Source: Tritrichomonas musculus
Taxonomy: Eukaryota; Parabasalia; Tritrichomonadida; Tritrichomonadidae
Length of the DNA: 64,000 nucleotides
Direction: 5' to 3'
Assembly: GCA_039105265.1 (NCBI GenBank)
Contig: JAPFFF010000013.1
Span: forward strand, 248,001 to 312,000
A model generated the notes under the pieces. It saw only the letters and a program-made list of their open reading frames with translations. It was not told the DNA's origin and did not search any database. Position numbers and translations under genes: made by a program. This document shows, one piece after another, positions 33,855 to 43,718 of the stretch (position 1 is the stretch's first letter; every line of letters starts with the position of its first letter).

Positions 33855-34430
33855 TTAAATACATGTTTTTAATGAAATGTTGTGTCTAATGAGTTCGGTA
33901 TAAATGCTATTATATTTGTATTTCAAGTCATTTGATTCATTATTTTTGTACACCAATATCCTATCAATTAAAAGATATTTGGAACGAGAAACGCAACCAT
34001 TACACGCACAATCATCATTGACAATCAATTCAACTTTATCTGCTTGTGTTAGTAATTTGATGAGTTCCATTAATGTATTTGAATGACAAATCAATAAATC
34101 ATTGACTTTTATTGGTTTTGTTTCATAGATTGATAACAATATCTCAAGGAATTTGTTTTTGGTTTCAAGTTCTGTTATATCAGCTCCAATATCACTGATA
34201 CCTCTTTCTAGGGAAACGTTGTTTGTTGGATGCTGTGATTGATATACTCCATTCATCTGAGGTATAGTAAAATTTGTGGCTTGAGATGATTGTGGTAATG
34301 GTTGAACTGATGGATATTCAACTGGTTGTGGTTGCTTTGGTTTGATGTTTATATTAATACTGGTTGATTGTTCCTGCTTAACTGATGCATCGTTCTCACT
34401 GGAAAGAATACGAGCTTTTGATAATGCCAT
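33855..34430 (-). CDS. Conserved Polinton protein, 191 residues
   Basis: The C-terminal 80 residues match those of the 174-residue protein of element C (23832-24356): LMELIKLL, KVELIVNDDCACNGC, and the ending YNSIYTELIRHNISLKTCI. The N-terminal half is low-complexity, rich in Gln, Pro and Ser. Conservation in two distant lineages marks it as a core Polinton protein of unknown function. It is in the same relative area, between polymerase and ATPase. The Cys cluster could bind a metal. Confidence 0.65.
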   Translation of the reverse strand: MALSKARILSSENDASVKQEQSTSININIKPKQPQPVEYPSVQPLPQSSQATNFTIPQMNGVYQSQHPTNNVSLERGISDIGADITELETKNKFLEILLSIYETKPIKVNDLLICHSNTLMELIKLLTQADKVELIVNDDCACNGCVSRSKYLLIDRILVYKNNESNDLKYKYNSIYTELIRHNISLKTCI

Positions 34431-34484
34431 GAATGTTTGAATAAAAATAAAACAACATTAATGATGAGTCATTCAATGATTCAT

Positions 34485-34730
34485 TTACAAAGTCATTTGT
34501 TCAGCTGATTTGATACGTTCATCAATAGCTCTTAATTGTATTTTAATCGATTCAATATCATTAAATAGTTGTTTATATATCGACAATATGTGAATCATCT
34601 TATCAAACTTTCCGTTTAATGCATCATCTTCAGAATTCATACATTCATTGAATATCTTGTCTTTAACTATTCGAAACTGAGCGTGTAAAGCTGATGTATC
34701 ACAACTCAAACCTTTAATTGCACTATTCAT
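34485..34730 (-). CDS. Small helical protein, 81 residues
   Basis: An 81-residue protein begins MNSAIKGLSCDTSALHAQF and is mostly predicted helix, with a coiled-coil-like C-terminal half (IESIKIQLRAIDERIKSAEQ). No family is recognised. It is in a leftward row with the 116- and 191-residue genes, with gaps of about 40-55 bases filled by A/T-rich leaders, so it is probably expressed. Confidence 0.55.
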   Translation of the reverse strand: MNSAIKGLSCDTSALHAQFRIVKDKIFNECMNSEDDALNGKFDKMIHILSIYKQLFNDIESIKIQLRAIDERIKSAEQMTL

Positions 34731-34768
34731 TTTAAACCAAAAATAAACAAATTAATTAAATGATATTT

Positions 34769-35119
34769 TTATTCTTTGTTGTTCTTAAATGCCAATAATC
34801 TATTAATCATATATGATGATACATTTAACTTCAATTTTTCCTTCAATAAGTTTTGTGTATATGAACACCTTTTATGTCCTGGCAACTTATTTATATCATT
34901 CATTACTTTATCATCCAAAAATTGTATAACTTTTTCACGTTCATCCTTGTTCAAGAACTTTGATGAATTGAATATTGAACGCGTTCTTTTATGGTTTGCT
35001 TCTGTATTTGCTTCTTCATTTGTTTCTTCTTCTTCACTTACTTCTTGTTTTGATTCTAATATCAAAAGTAATTTATGTATTTCTTCAATGTGTTTTATTA
35101 TTTCTCTTAACTCAGACAT
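34769..35119 (-). CDS. Possible DNA-binding protein, 116 residues
   Basis: The N-terminal half is a coiled coil with an acidic run (EVSEEEETNEEANTE), followed by a basic KRTRS stretch and a helical C-terminal domain (KFLNKDEREKVIQFLDDKV, then YTQNLLKEKLKLNVSSYMIN) that could be a winged helix. Similar C-terminal helices occur in the GIY-YIG-type protein of element C and the split protein of element A. It starts 92 bases from the divergent polymerase gene and could regulate it, which is inference. Confidence 0.5.
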   Translation of the reverse strand: MSELREIIKHIEEIHKLLLILESKQEVSEEEETNEEANTEANHKRTRSIFNSSKFLNKDEREKVIQFLDDKVMNDINKLPGHKRCSYTQNLLKEKLKLNVSSYMINRLLAFKNNKE

Positions 35120-35211
35120 TTCAATGAAATAAAAAACTCGAAATATTTTTTATTTTTTGATTTAACATTTTTTTAAATTTCAAATAATTTGATTTTTTAA
35201 TAATATCATAA

Positions 35212-38200
35212 ATGAGTTCTCGTTATTACTATAGAAAAGATACCAAATCATTTGTTATTGAACAAATCAGGTATATCAATAATGAACTTCAATTAAAACC
35301 TCGTTTGTCAACATCTAAACCTAGTGATTATGAAGTAAAACATTTCAAGTCAATCTTAGAAAATTATCTAACTTCATTTGGTTTTAGAGAACATGAAGGT
35401 AATAGAATAGATGACATATCAATATTAGATTTCGTTAATAGAATGAAGAAAGAAGCAGAAGAACAAGCAGAAGAAGAGGAAGAAGAGGAGGAAGAAGAAG
35501 AAGAACAAGATGATGAACAAAAACTAAAACAAAAACAAATCGAGAACAACATTAAAATTGCTCATGATGCACTCAACAAAGCCCTTCAATTAATTAAATC
35601 TGAAAATATATTATTGAGACCATTACCGCCAAAGACAAACAAACAACCTCAACGATATGAAGACATTCGATTTAACAATGAAAATGCTGAATTAATTGAA
35701 TATCTCAAAAAGTTTAGCTATAAAGGTGTTCATTCAAAACATGATTCATATTTCATAATCAACGAACCTGAGAACTTTGATGAAGCAGTTGAAGCATGTA
35801 GTCATTTCATTGACCAATTCCCAAATGATAGTGAAAAGGTTGAACGATTAGATGAAGACAGTAAAGAACCGATTAAAATATATTACAAAAACGGTGTTTC
35901 ATCAATTGAAGACATCAATGAATATTTAACTGAAACAGTATTTAAACAAGAAGTGAAACCGTTCAAAATATATTTTCAATTGACTGGTATATTTGAGATA
36001 CCACCAAAGAATGAAAGTGAAAGATATACATATGAGGCAAGTGATATTAATTGGAAGAATTATAAATCATCAATTCCGATAATTGTTAGAGAGAATAAAG
36101 ATATTGATAAAATTAAACTGTATATTGAATCAAAGATTCATGAATATGAAACCACGGCTTCAAACATTAAATTATGTATCGTTTGGTCTGTTTCATTTAC
36201 AATCTCTCGTGTAGTTAAGATAACAGGAAAGATTGATGAAGTTTCAGAATTGTTTGGCAAAAATAAATATATCATTATTGATAACGTTGATGATTGTTTG
36301 TGTTGGTATCGTTTCCTTGCTTGTTGTTTGTTTCCTGAACTAACAAATCAAAACAAAGATGAAAAGAAAACAAAATATAATACAGCTAACAGAACCAAAG
36401 CAGCAAAGAAAATATTATGTGAAGACCACGGAATAACTTATTCAACTAAACCTACAAAAGAAGCAAATCAAATCATCAATTCGTTCAAAGGTATCACGAT
36501 TGAAGAAATGAAGGAATCAGCCAAGAATCATAACATCAATGTCAACATCTATGAATATGACAAAGAGAAACATATTTATGATATTCAAGAACAATGGCAT
36601 AACATAGACGAATCAAACAAAACGTTTTCAGCCCTGTTGTATTCAAAGGATAAGATACTTCACATAATGTACATCATCAATGCTGAAGCATTAACAAATA
36701 TTCATATTTGTCCTCATTGTGGTTCATACATTCACAAAGGAAATAACAATATTGACAGATTCAACAGACATGTAGATAAATGTGAGAAGCTAGGAGGCAA
36801 ATTCAAAAAGGATTTCATACCTTCACGAGAAGCTTTACCGTACTGCCCGCACATCTTAAACAATCCTGTTTATTTGTATTGTCTTTCATATGAGCTTGAA
36901 TGGAAGCCAACAAAGCATTATATCACTTATGATTTTGAAACAATGGAACAAAAGATTGAAAAGAAAGTCAGTGATAAATCTGTTATCAATTCTCGATTGA
37001 TTCCTTTGAGTGTTTCATCATGTGTGAAGCTTGATAAAGGTTTGATAACAAAGAACTTTGATATACGAACAAATGAATTCATTGCCAAATGGATTGACTG
37101 GTTATTTGTTGTTGGCTGTGATGTGTATGTTGATAAATTGAATCATTTAAAATCATTCATTAAAGATAAATCGGAAGAAGAACTCAATAAAATAGATACA
37201 TCATTGAAAACAATAACAGTATTCGGTTTTAATTCATCACGATTTGATTCAAACTTATTCAAAGAGCAATTGATTAAAAATCATTGGTCTATCGATAGCG
37301 GAATGATTGGAACAGCTGCATCATTGAAACAATTTATATTGAAATCATCAAAGTACCCTATTCGATTACGATTCATTGACGCACAAGCATTTGTTGCTGG
37401 AGGAACACTCAAACAGTTTGGAATCGATTTTGGCGGTATATCTAACAGTTCGAAAGGTGTATTTCCTTATGAAGCAATCAACAGCGAGAATTATAATGAA
37501 GTGTTATCAAAGAATGAACCATTCAAATATGAAGACTTCTACAGTTATCTCAATCAAAAGAATCCATTAACAAAAGCTGATTATGAAGAGTATTTGATTG
37601 ATTCAAAGAGGTTTGCAACACGTTGGGATTACTTGTTATCATACAATGACAATGATGTTGAAATGATGATTAATCCTATTGACAACCTTATTCAAATGAA
37701 TGCTGAATATAAAGTTGATTTGATTAGCAATCTTTCATTGTCAAAGAACGCATCATGTATCAAATATGCTCTTGCTTACAAAGATTTCAACCCGAAGAAT
37801 GACTATGAAACCATAAACAAGATGAATACATTCAAACCATCAATGAAATGGTGGTTAAATAAATGTGATAACTATCGAAAGCAAGACATGAAACATAATT
37901 TTTGCTCGCAAAAAGGCGATTCATCGCTTCAATCAAATCAAAATCAACGTGATATATCAAAATGTGTTAGTGAAAAAGATTTTGATGCATTCATGAAATT
38001 GTATGAATCAAATGAAACAGGTAAATGTCATTTATGTGGTGAACACTTTACTTACAACAACAAACCAACTCTTGACCGAATAGATAACAACAAAGGACAT
38101 CAGATTGATAACTGTTTACTTGCTTGTGCTGAATGTAATCGTTTGAGACAACGTGATGATGACAAGATAACAAGAACCAAAATACAATTGAAGAAATTCT

Positions 38201-39801
38201 GCAAGCTCCATCACCTGCCAACACTCATAACTGATGAAAAAGAATACTACAACTTGAGAGAGAACATAACAGGAGGTTTATCAAATGTACTTCATCGAGT
38301 GAACATCAGAGGTCAAACATTAATCAATAAACTCAAATATGATGCCGTTAATGACAGAATCATTAGCTATGACACTTCAAACATAGTTTCACACGTTGCT
38401 GGTATTGATTTCAATTCATTGTATCCCTCATCATTCAGTTCAGTAAAACATTCATTCAATCCTTATCACGGAGGAATCATGTACATGCCTGGTTCATTTA
38501 TAAAACGATTTGATGTTTATGATGAACAAGGAAACAAGAATGAAAAGGTTCTCAATGCTGCAATGAATATCATTCAATCAAAGAAGCGATTTGATGCAAA
38601 CCCTGAGTTTATATTCAAAGCTGAAGTCAAATTAAGATGTCCAAAGAATAAAATCAATGATTTGATTAACTTTCCCCCTGTGTTTAGAAACATCAATATA
38701 ATGAATGATGAGCAAACAATCGGAAGTTATATGTACAAATACATGAAAGACAATAAACTGAATTCAGCCGATAAAGAAACAAGAAAGCTGACAATGTTGC
38801 TTGATACATGCGGAACATTTATGACGTTCTCGAATTACCTTTTATGGTTTTTAATCGACCACGGACTTATAGTTGATGACATTAAGAGCTTAAGTTTATA
38901 TGAAGCTCATGACGGATTCAATCAATTTGTTTGTGAGTTTATGAAGAAGCGTCAAGATATATTGTCAGGAAAGGCACACGGGAACGAAAAGTTTTACAAG
39001 ATTAGTATGAACGGATCTTACGGATATGACGGTATGAATTCAGAGAACTTTAATAAAGTCAGAATTGTTGATAAAAATAAAGCCTTTCAATTGATTGCAT
39101 CCGATACTTATCGTAATGGATGTAAACTGTCAAATGATTGTTATTTGATACAATCACAACCTCATTCATTCAAATGTAATACATGTCTTCAGGAATCATT
39201 TTGGACTTTAGACAATGCGAAATATTGGTATTTAACTTTCCTTTATGACTTTCTATACAAATGCATTGACATGAATAAGATTCATTTCAACTCAGTCGAT
39301 ACGGACAGCCTTTACATGTCTATAGCTGGTGATATGAATAAACCGATTGACCAGTTGTTTGATTACGTCATCAAAGACAAAACATTTTATGACAAACACA
39401 TTTATAGCTTTATGCCAAACCCTGCAATCAATGATGTATATGATGAGAAAAAGATACTCGGATGCTGTGTAGAAAAGTTCGGAGCAAATCAAGTTGCTTT
39501 ATGTGCCAAGTGTTATACGATTTGGTCAGATGACAAAACAATTTCATTAAAGCTCAAAGGTGTTTCATTGAAGAAGAACAACATCAAATCAAGTGATTAC
39601 AAAAATGTCATTGAAAAGCAATCAGTAATGAAAGGAAAGAATATAAACCTTCAATTAAATTCACAACTGATGAGTAAAATAACTGTTATCAAAAATGCTT
39701 TAACAGCAGCACATTCAAAAATGTTGGTATTATCAAATCATTGTTGTTGTCCTTATGTCAATGGTTTCACTGCAAAGGATTATTTCATTGAGAATCATTA
39801 A
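35212..39801 (+). CDS. polB: Protein-primed family B DNA polymerase with internal HNH domain (element B)
   Basis: The 1,529-residue polymerase has, in order: a Glu-rich run at 82-101, a DDCLCWYRFLACCLF motif near 360, a C2H2 finger (CPHCG...H...C) near 500-523, exonuclease motifs DFE at 574-576, Asp679 and Asp815, an HNH domain at about 939-978 (CHLCG, LDRIDNNKGH, CAECNRLR), then polymerase motifs with Asp1066 (DFNSLYPS), Asn1267 (MNGSYGYDG) and Asp1363/Asp1365 (VDTDS). All catalytic residues are present. The HNH domain lies between proofreading and palm domains. A 31-nt hairpin (37899-37929) codes the residues just before it. This lineage differs from the polymerases of A and C. Confidence 0.95.
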   Translation: MSSRYYYRKDTKSFVIEQIRYINNELQLKPRLSTSKPSDYEVKHFKSILENYLTSFGFREHEGNRIDDISILDFVNRMKKEAEEQAEEEEEEEEEEEEQDDEQKLKQKQIENNIKIAHDALNKALQLIKSENILLRPLPPKTNKQPQRYEDIRFNNENAELIEYLKKFSYKGVHSKHDSYFIINEPENFDEAVEACSHFIDQFPNDSEKVERLDEDSKEPIKIYYKNGVSSIEDINEYLTETVFKQEVKPFKIYFQLTGIFEIPPKNESERYTYEASDINWKNYKSSIPIIVRENKDIDKIKLYIESKIHEYETTASNIKLCIVWSVSFTISRVVKITGKIDEVSELFGKNKYIIIDNVDDCLCWYRFLACCLFPELTNQNKDEKKTKYNTANRTKAAKKILCEDHGITYSTKPTKEANQIINSFKGITIEEMKESAKNHNINVNIYEYDKEKHIYDIQEQWHNIDESNKTFSALLYSKDKILHIMYIINAEALTNIHICPHCGSYIHKGNNNIDRFNRHVDKCEKLGGKFKKDFIPSREALPYCPHILNNPVYLYCLSYELEWKPTKHYITYDFETMEQKIEKKVSDKSVINSRLIPLSVSSCVKLDKGLITKNFDIRTNEFIAKWIDWLFVVGCDVYVDKLNHLKSFIKDKSEEELNKIDTSLKTITVFGFNSSRFDSNLFKEQLIKNHWSIDSGMIGTAASLKQFILKSSKYPIRLRFIDAQAFVAGGTLKQFGIDFGGISNSSKGVFPYEAINSENYNEVLSKNEPFKYEDFYSYLNQKNPLTKADYEEYLIDSKRFATRWDYLLSYNDNDVEMMINPIDNLIQMNAEYKVDLISNLSLSKNASCIKYALAYKDFNPKNDYETINKMNTFKPSMKWWLNKCDNYRKQDMKHNFCSQKGDSSLQSNQNQRDISKCVSEKDFDAFMKLYESNETGKCHLCGEHFTYNNKPTLDRIDNNKGHQIDNCLLACAECNRLRQRDDDKITRTKIQLKKFCKLHHLPTLITDEKEYYNLRENITGGLSNVLHRVNIRGQTLINKLKYDAVNDRIISYDTSNIVSHVAGIDFNSLYPSSFSSVKHSFNPYHGGIMYMPGSFIKRFDVYDEQGNKNEKVLNAAMNIIQSKKRFDANPEFIFKAEVKLRCPKNKINDLINFPPVFRNINIMNDEQTIGSYMYKYMKDNKLNSADKETRKLTMLLDTCGTFMTFSNYLLWFLIDHGLIVDDIKSLSLYEAHDGFNQFVCEFMKKRQDILSGKAHGNEKFYKISMNGSYGYDGMNSENFNKVRIVDKNKAFQLIASDTYRNGCKLSNDCYLIQSQPHSFKCNTCLQESFWTLDNAKYWYLTFLYDFLYKCIDMNKIHFNSVDTDSLYMSIAGDMNKPIDQLFDYVIKDKTFYDKHIYSFMPNPAINDVYDEKKILGCCVEKFGANQVALCAKCYTIWSDDKTISLKLKGVSLKKNNIKSSDYKNVIEKQSVMKGKNINLQLNSQLMSKITVIKNALTAAHSKMLVLSNHCCCPYVNGFTAKDYFIENH
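37899..37929. repeat. 31-nt double hairpin, copy in polymerase gene
   Basis: It consists of TTTTTGC-TC-GCAAAAA followed by a GCGAT/ATCGC stem. It has the same length and shape as 33138-33168 with a different second stem. It is in frame, coding NFCSQKGDSSL, about 30 residues before the HNH domain. Confidence 0.75.
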
Positions 39802-39856
39802 ACAATTAATTTAATGATTTTATTTTAAAAAATCAATTTTTTTATTTTTGTTATAA

Positions 39857-40495
39857 ATGAGTCAACCAACTGAACAAACACAAATTGAAAATGCTGAAGC
39901 TGAATTTGAACCTTTGAAAGGTTTTGAAAGTGATTATGAAATTCAAACAACTTTCCCTTATAACATCAAGAATAAGAAAACAGGAAAAATAATAGCTGAA
40001 GGTGAATACAGACAAAATGTTTATCCGTGTGTAAACCTAAATAACAAAATATATTATAAACATATTCTTGTAGCAAAGCAATTTATTGAAAACCCTAATA
40101 ATCTACCACAAGTCGACCATAAGAATAGAATCAAAACTGATTATCATCTTGATAATTTACGATTTGTATCAAGTTCAGAGAATAATAAAAATAAATCAAA
40201 TTATAAAGGTATTCAATATGAATTCATTGATGACATACCTGATGATGCAATTGTTATTGATTTCTATGAAACAAAGACAGAAAGGAAAGAATTTGAAGAA
40301 AACACGTATTATTATTACCATGATGATACTAATAATGAAGACATTTTTTATGCAAAGATTACTGATAATATTTATAAAATTCTTCATATCAATACAAATA
40401 AATCAGGCAATGAATTTATTTCAATGAACGATATAAATAATCAAAAAGTTAGCGTATATATTAATAGATTCAAACATCAACATGATTTGATTTGA
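39857..40495 (+). CDS. HNH homing-type endonuclease, 212 residues
   Basis: The N-terminal half follows the plan of phage and organellar HNH_3/NUMOD-type nucleases: YPCVNLNNKIYYKHILVAKQF with His69, then LPQVDHKNRIKTDYHLDNLRFV, and SSSENNKNKS (to about residue 116). His, Asp-His and Asn residues of the active site are visible. The C-terminal half is not recognised and is rich in Tyr and Asp. It is 56 bases downstream of the polymerase, on the same strand, and convergent with the fibre gene (6-bp gap). It may act as a homing enzyme or as a helper in replication. Confidence 0.8.
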   Translation: MSQPTEQTQIENAEAEFEPLKGFESDYEIQTTFPYNIKNKKTGKIIAEGEYRQNVYPCVNLNNKIYYKHILVAKQFIENPNNLPQVDHKNRIKTDYHLDNLRFVSSSENNKNKSNYKGIQYEFIDDIPDDAIVIDFYETKTERKEFEENTYYYYHDDTNNEDIFYAKITDNIYKILHINTNKSGNEFISMNDINNQKVSVYINRFKHQHDLI

Positions 40496-40501
40496 TTTGA
40501 T

Positions 40502-43500
40502 TTACTCTTTGAATACAGCTAATGTTCTTTCATCAATGATACTTGTAATGATTCCAACGGTCATACGTTTTATTTTTGATGTTATTGCTGTCTCTCCTGA
40601 AAGAACTTTCAGCTTATTGTCTTCATTATCGATAAACACCTCATCACCGATTGAATAACATGATGAATCATTAACGCGAACCATATAATCACCATGACTT
40701 GCAAATGTTATACATTTATTTTTGTCATCGATTCTCACACATATACCGACATATTCTTTCCATGTTCCTGATGTTTTGACACTACAAATACAATCAGTTG
40801 TATCATCTGCTGTTGATGGTTTCCATTCATCACCAACATGTTTGTAAACCTTACCTGTCATATACACTGGAGAACCAACAACGAAATCACTAACAGAGTT
40901 CATTGATGATTCAATCGGCGAGTAATGTGTGATTGTTGTGTTTGATTGTGCACCGTAAATAGCAGCCTTATATTTTGCTAAATAACCTCGGGACATGATG
41001 CATCTTGAATATATTTGTTTAGCATCTAATAATTCCTGAGTAGTTGTCCAAGAATATCCGCCTATTGGGAAATTATATGTCAGGGGTCTTCCTGATGCTA
41101 TATCAACAGTGTCTTCATAATAGAATGGGAATTTGAAATTGTCGAAATACACAGTTCTTTGATGTAATACAAGAACAATGTTATGAGGATTTCCAGTTGT
41201 ATCATAGAATAATATTCTTATTTCCAAACATAGCGCATAATCACCTACTATGTATTCCAGTTTAATTACCTTATCTTCAAGTTTTAGATAATGAATTGAT
41301 ATTTCACCGCCCTCTGTAATCGGTCCGCAATCAATAGCACATTTTTTTATTAGTTGTTCTTCTGTTATGACGTTTGACTTCAGTGCAAAGTTATCATTCA
41401 CATATTTCACCGAAGTAATCATATCATCATTCACAGGTCGGATGCTGATTAATGTGATAGATGCATCATAAATATTGGTTAGTGTATCATCCTCAGCTCT
41501 CAATGAAACAATACGTGTAGCTACACGAATATCTATCAATTCACTCGACTCTCCGCTGGTTGATTTGTATATGAGATTTGCACTCTTTCGTCCAGAATAT
41601 TCGTATTCAGCTTCTTCATATGTCGCATCATCAGCATTTCGTTTGAACTTTACAATAATATTTTTGGTTGTTAATACCCTTCGTATATATTCATCTGGGA
41701 TTACACAACCACTATCATTCTGTGTACATTGAATTGTGATTTGTTCTGGACTTCCATCAACAACATTCGAGTCTTTGATAAATGGCGATTCGATTTGGGC
41801 TCTAATGAAATTATATGCTATTGGATTATTATTTCTATGTGCTGCAATATATGATACATATACAATTTGTCCATCATCATAACGCCATATTATTCTATCA
41901 ATGCGTTTGCCATTGCTATCATACCTGTCCATGCTGTCATAAGTGCTAGTAGAACCATTTGGTTTAAATATTACATCAATATGCATTATATCATCATCTT
42001 GATTATCTCCCCAATTAACATCAAATATCAAATGAACTCCAGCATTTGGTAGCTTAGGGGTAATATATGCACCGTCATATAATTTTGCAGGATATTCAAT
42101 ATTCAATTCAGTTCCGTATAGTGCAGTATTCAATGCAGATTCATTAACCAAATCAGTTGGAATTGTTGGTATATCTGTTTTCAATGCATATTTATCTAAT
42201 TCATAAGCTAATTCATCTTCATCAACAAACTTCTCATCAGCTTGTGCACTAGTATAATACGGTGTCAAGTCAACTGGTTCTGGTATATCCGTCTTCAATG
42301 CATAAGTGTTCGACACATATCTAGCTGAATAAGCGTTTCTGTCTGTTGGTTCGATAGTTTTGGTAATTGAACACGATAAAACTTCTGGTGTATCGCCAGT
42401 TCCTGGATTGATTAATTCATGGCTGTCATACAAAAACCAAATACTTGAATCACTTCCTTCGATACGCATTATCTGAGAGGGTTGTTCGTCATCATCGTCA
42501 TTGTACGAATAGTCTACATGAACATAATGACCCGTATAAAAACTGTTTGATGAAACAATATCCAACCCGTATTGCTCAATCAGTTCATGATATGTGTTGT
42601 AATCCAAATCAGGAATTGTATTATTGACGATTTCGAATTGAATTGTTGTTTGACCCTCAATAATTTCTGGGATTTCACTCTTCATTGCATATTTTCCTTC
42701 TGCAACTGTTTTCGTTTCATACTTATCCAATTCATAAGCCAATTCATCCTCATCGACGAACTTCTCATCAGCTTGTGCACTAGTATAATACGGTGTCAAA
42801 TCAATTGGTTCAGGTATATCACTCTTCAATGCTAATCTTTCTTCTGTTTCTGCTAATGTTATTGTTATTGGAAGGTATTGATATCTATCATAAATTGCTC
42901 CACTAACTTCATCCCACACTAATTCAAAATACTCACCTTCACTTTCAAATCCTTCAGCTTCATGTTGTTTAACGTTATATTCATCATCAGTATATAATTC
43001 ATTTGTCTTGAATCTGATATCAAAATGGAATATATCACCACTATTGTCTACTTTATAACCAACCAAATGTGTTCCTTCTTTGAACGGTAAAACGTGAGAT
43101 GTATCCATTCCGTTTTCTTCATATTCTTCTGGTACTGGACCTATATTAGGAAACATATATGTCTTAGTTTCAATTGTGTATTCAGTTGATACATTCAAAT
43201 TATCTCTCGTGATGTAATTCTTCAAATCATCTTTTGGAACATATCGTTCGGCACAAACATCCAAAGCCGATTGAAAACCTTCATTAGCCGCTATACTTGT
43301 TAAACACATTGATGCTTTAGCTGATAATGGTTTATCATCTTCAGCCATCAATTTCTGAAACATTTCTTCCAGTAATAGTTCTTTTATGTTCAATTGCAAC
43401 TCACTATTTTTGAGTACTTCTGGTATTTCACTCTTCAGTGCATAATTCGTTAAATCAACAGGTTCAGGTATATCAGTTGATAAAGCATAATTGTTGATAA

Positions 43501-43696
43501 CATAATCACGCAATCCGTTAACAGCTTCATTCAATTGTTCCTCAGTGATTCCATTTCCGTTTGGAATCCCTACGTTTCCGTTCGATGAATCGCCTTTGAT
43601 AACATAATTATCGACATATCTTTTAATGTATTCGTTAATCAATCCGTCAATAGTATTTGTTTTTGTTATGTGTCCGCTCTGCTCAATCGTAAACAT
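40502..43696 (-). CDS. Fibre-like protein, 1,064 residues (element B)
   Basis: The N-terminal part resembles a tail-fibre attachment region. Repeats of YALKSEIPEPVDLTPYYTSA, with EKFVDEDELAYELDKY, occur at least four times between beta-rich segments. Two 25-codon units near 42200 and 42740 are almost the same. The C-terminal 150 residues (SVSDFVVGSPVYMTG, VGICVRIDDKNKCITF, YSIGDEVFIDN) look like a terminal beta-domain. Such architecture is that of trimeric phage or adenovirus-like spikes, so attachment to cells is inferred. The same ALKSEIP repeats occur in fibre genes of A and C although the rest differs. The start is 22 bases from the divergent 764-residue gene. Confidence 0.75.
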   Translation of the reverse strand: MFTIEQSGHITKTNTIDGLINEYIKRYVDNYVIKGDSSNGNVGIPNGNGITEEQLNEAVNGLRDYVINNYALSTDIPEPVDLTNYALKSEIPEVLKNSELQLNIKELLLEEMFQKLMAEDDKPLSAKASMCLTSIAANEGFQSALDVCAERYVPKDDLKNYITRDNLNVSTEYTIETKTYMFPNIGPVPEEYEENGMDTSHVLPFKEGTHLVGYKVDNSGDIFHFDIRFKTNELYTDDEYNVKQHEAEGFESEGEYFELVWDEVSGAIYDRYQYLPITITLAETEERLALKSDIPEPIDLTPYYTSAQADEKFVDEDELAYELDKYETKTVAEGKYAMKSEIPEIIEGQTTIQFEIVNNTIPDLDYNTYHELIEQYGLDIVSSNSFYTGHYVHVDYSYNDDDDEQPSQIMRIEGSDSSIWFLYDSHELINPGTGDTPEVLSCSITKTIEPTDRNAYSARYVSNTYALKTDIPEPVDLTPYYTSAQADEKFVDEDELAYELDKYALKTDIPTIPTDLVNESALNTALYGTELNIEYPAKLYDGAYITPKLPNAGVHLIFDVNWGDNQDDDIMHIDVIFKPNGSTSTYDSMDRYDSNGKRIDRIIWRYDDGQIVYVSYIAAHRNNNPIAYNFIRAQIESPFIKDSNVVDGSPEQITIQCTQNDSGCVIPDEYIRRVLTTKNIIVKFKRNADDATYEEAEYEYSGRKSANLIYKSTSGESSELIDIRVATRIVSLRAEDDTLTNIYDASITLISIRPVNDDMITSVKYVNDNFALKSNVITEEQLIKKCAIDCGPITEGGEISIHYLKLEDKVIKLEYIVGDYALCLEIRILFYDTTGNPHNIVLVLHQRTVYFDNFKFPFYYEDTVDIASGRPLTYNFPIGGYSWTTTQELLDAKQIYSRCIMSRGYLAKYKAAIYGAQSNTTITHYSPIESSMNSVSDFVVGSPVYMTGKVYKHVGDEWKPSTADDTTDCICSVKTSGTWKEYVGICVRIDDKNKCITFASHGDYMVRVNDSSCYSIGDEVFIDNEDNKLKVLSGETAITSKIKRMTVGIITSIIDERTLAVFKE

Positions 43697-43718
43697 TCAA
43701 TTTATTAGAAACTAAACA

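Noticed and set aside
37800-38300. Intein in the B polymerase
   Set aside because: HNH is present, but no N- or C-terminal splicing motifs (Cys/Ser start, His-Asn end) were seen at the borders.
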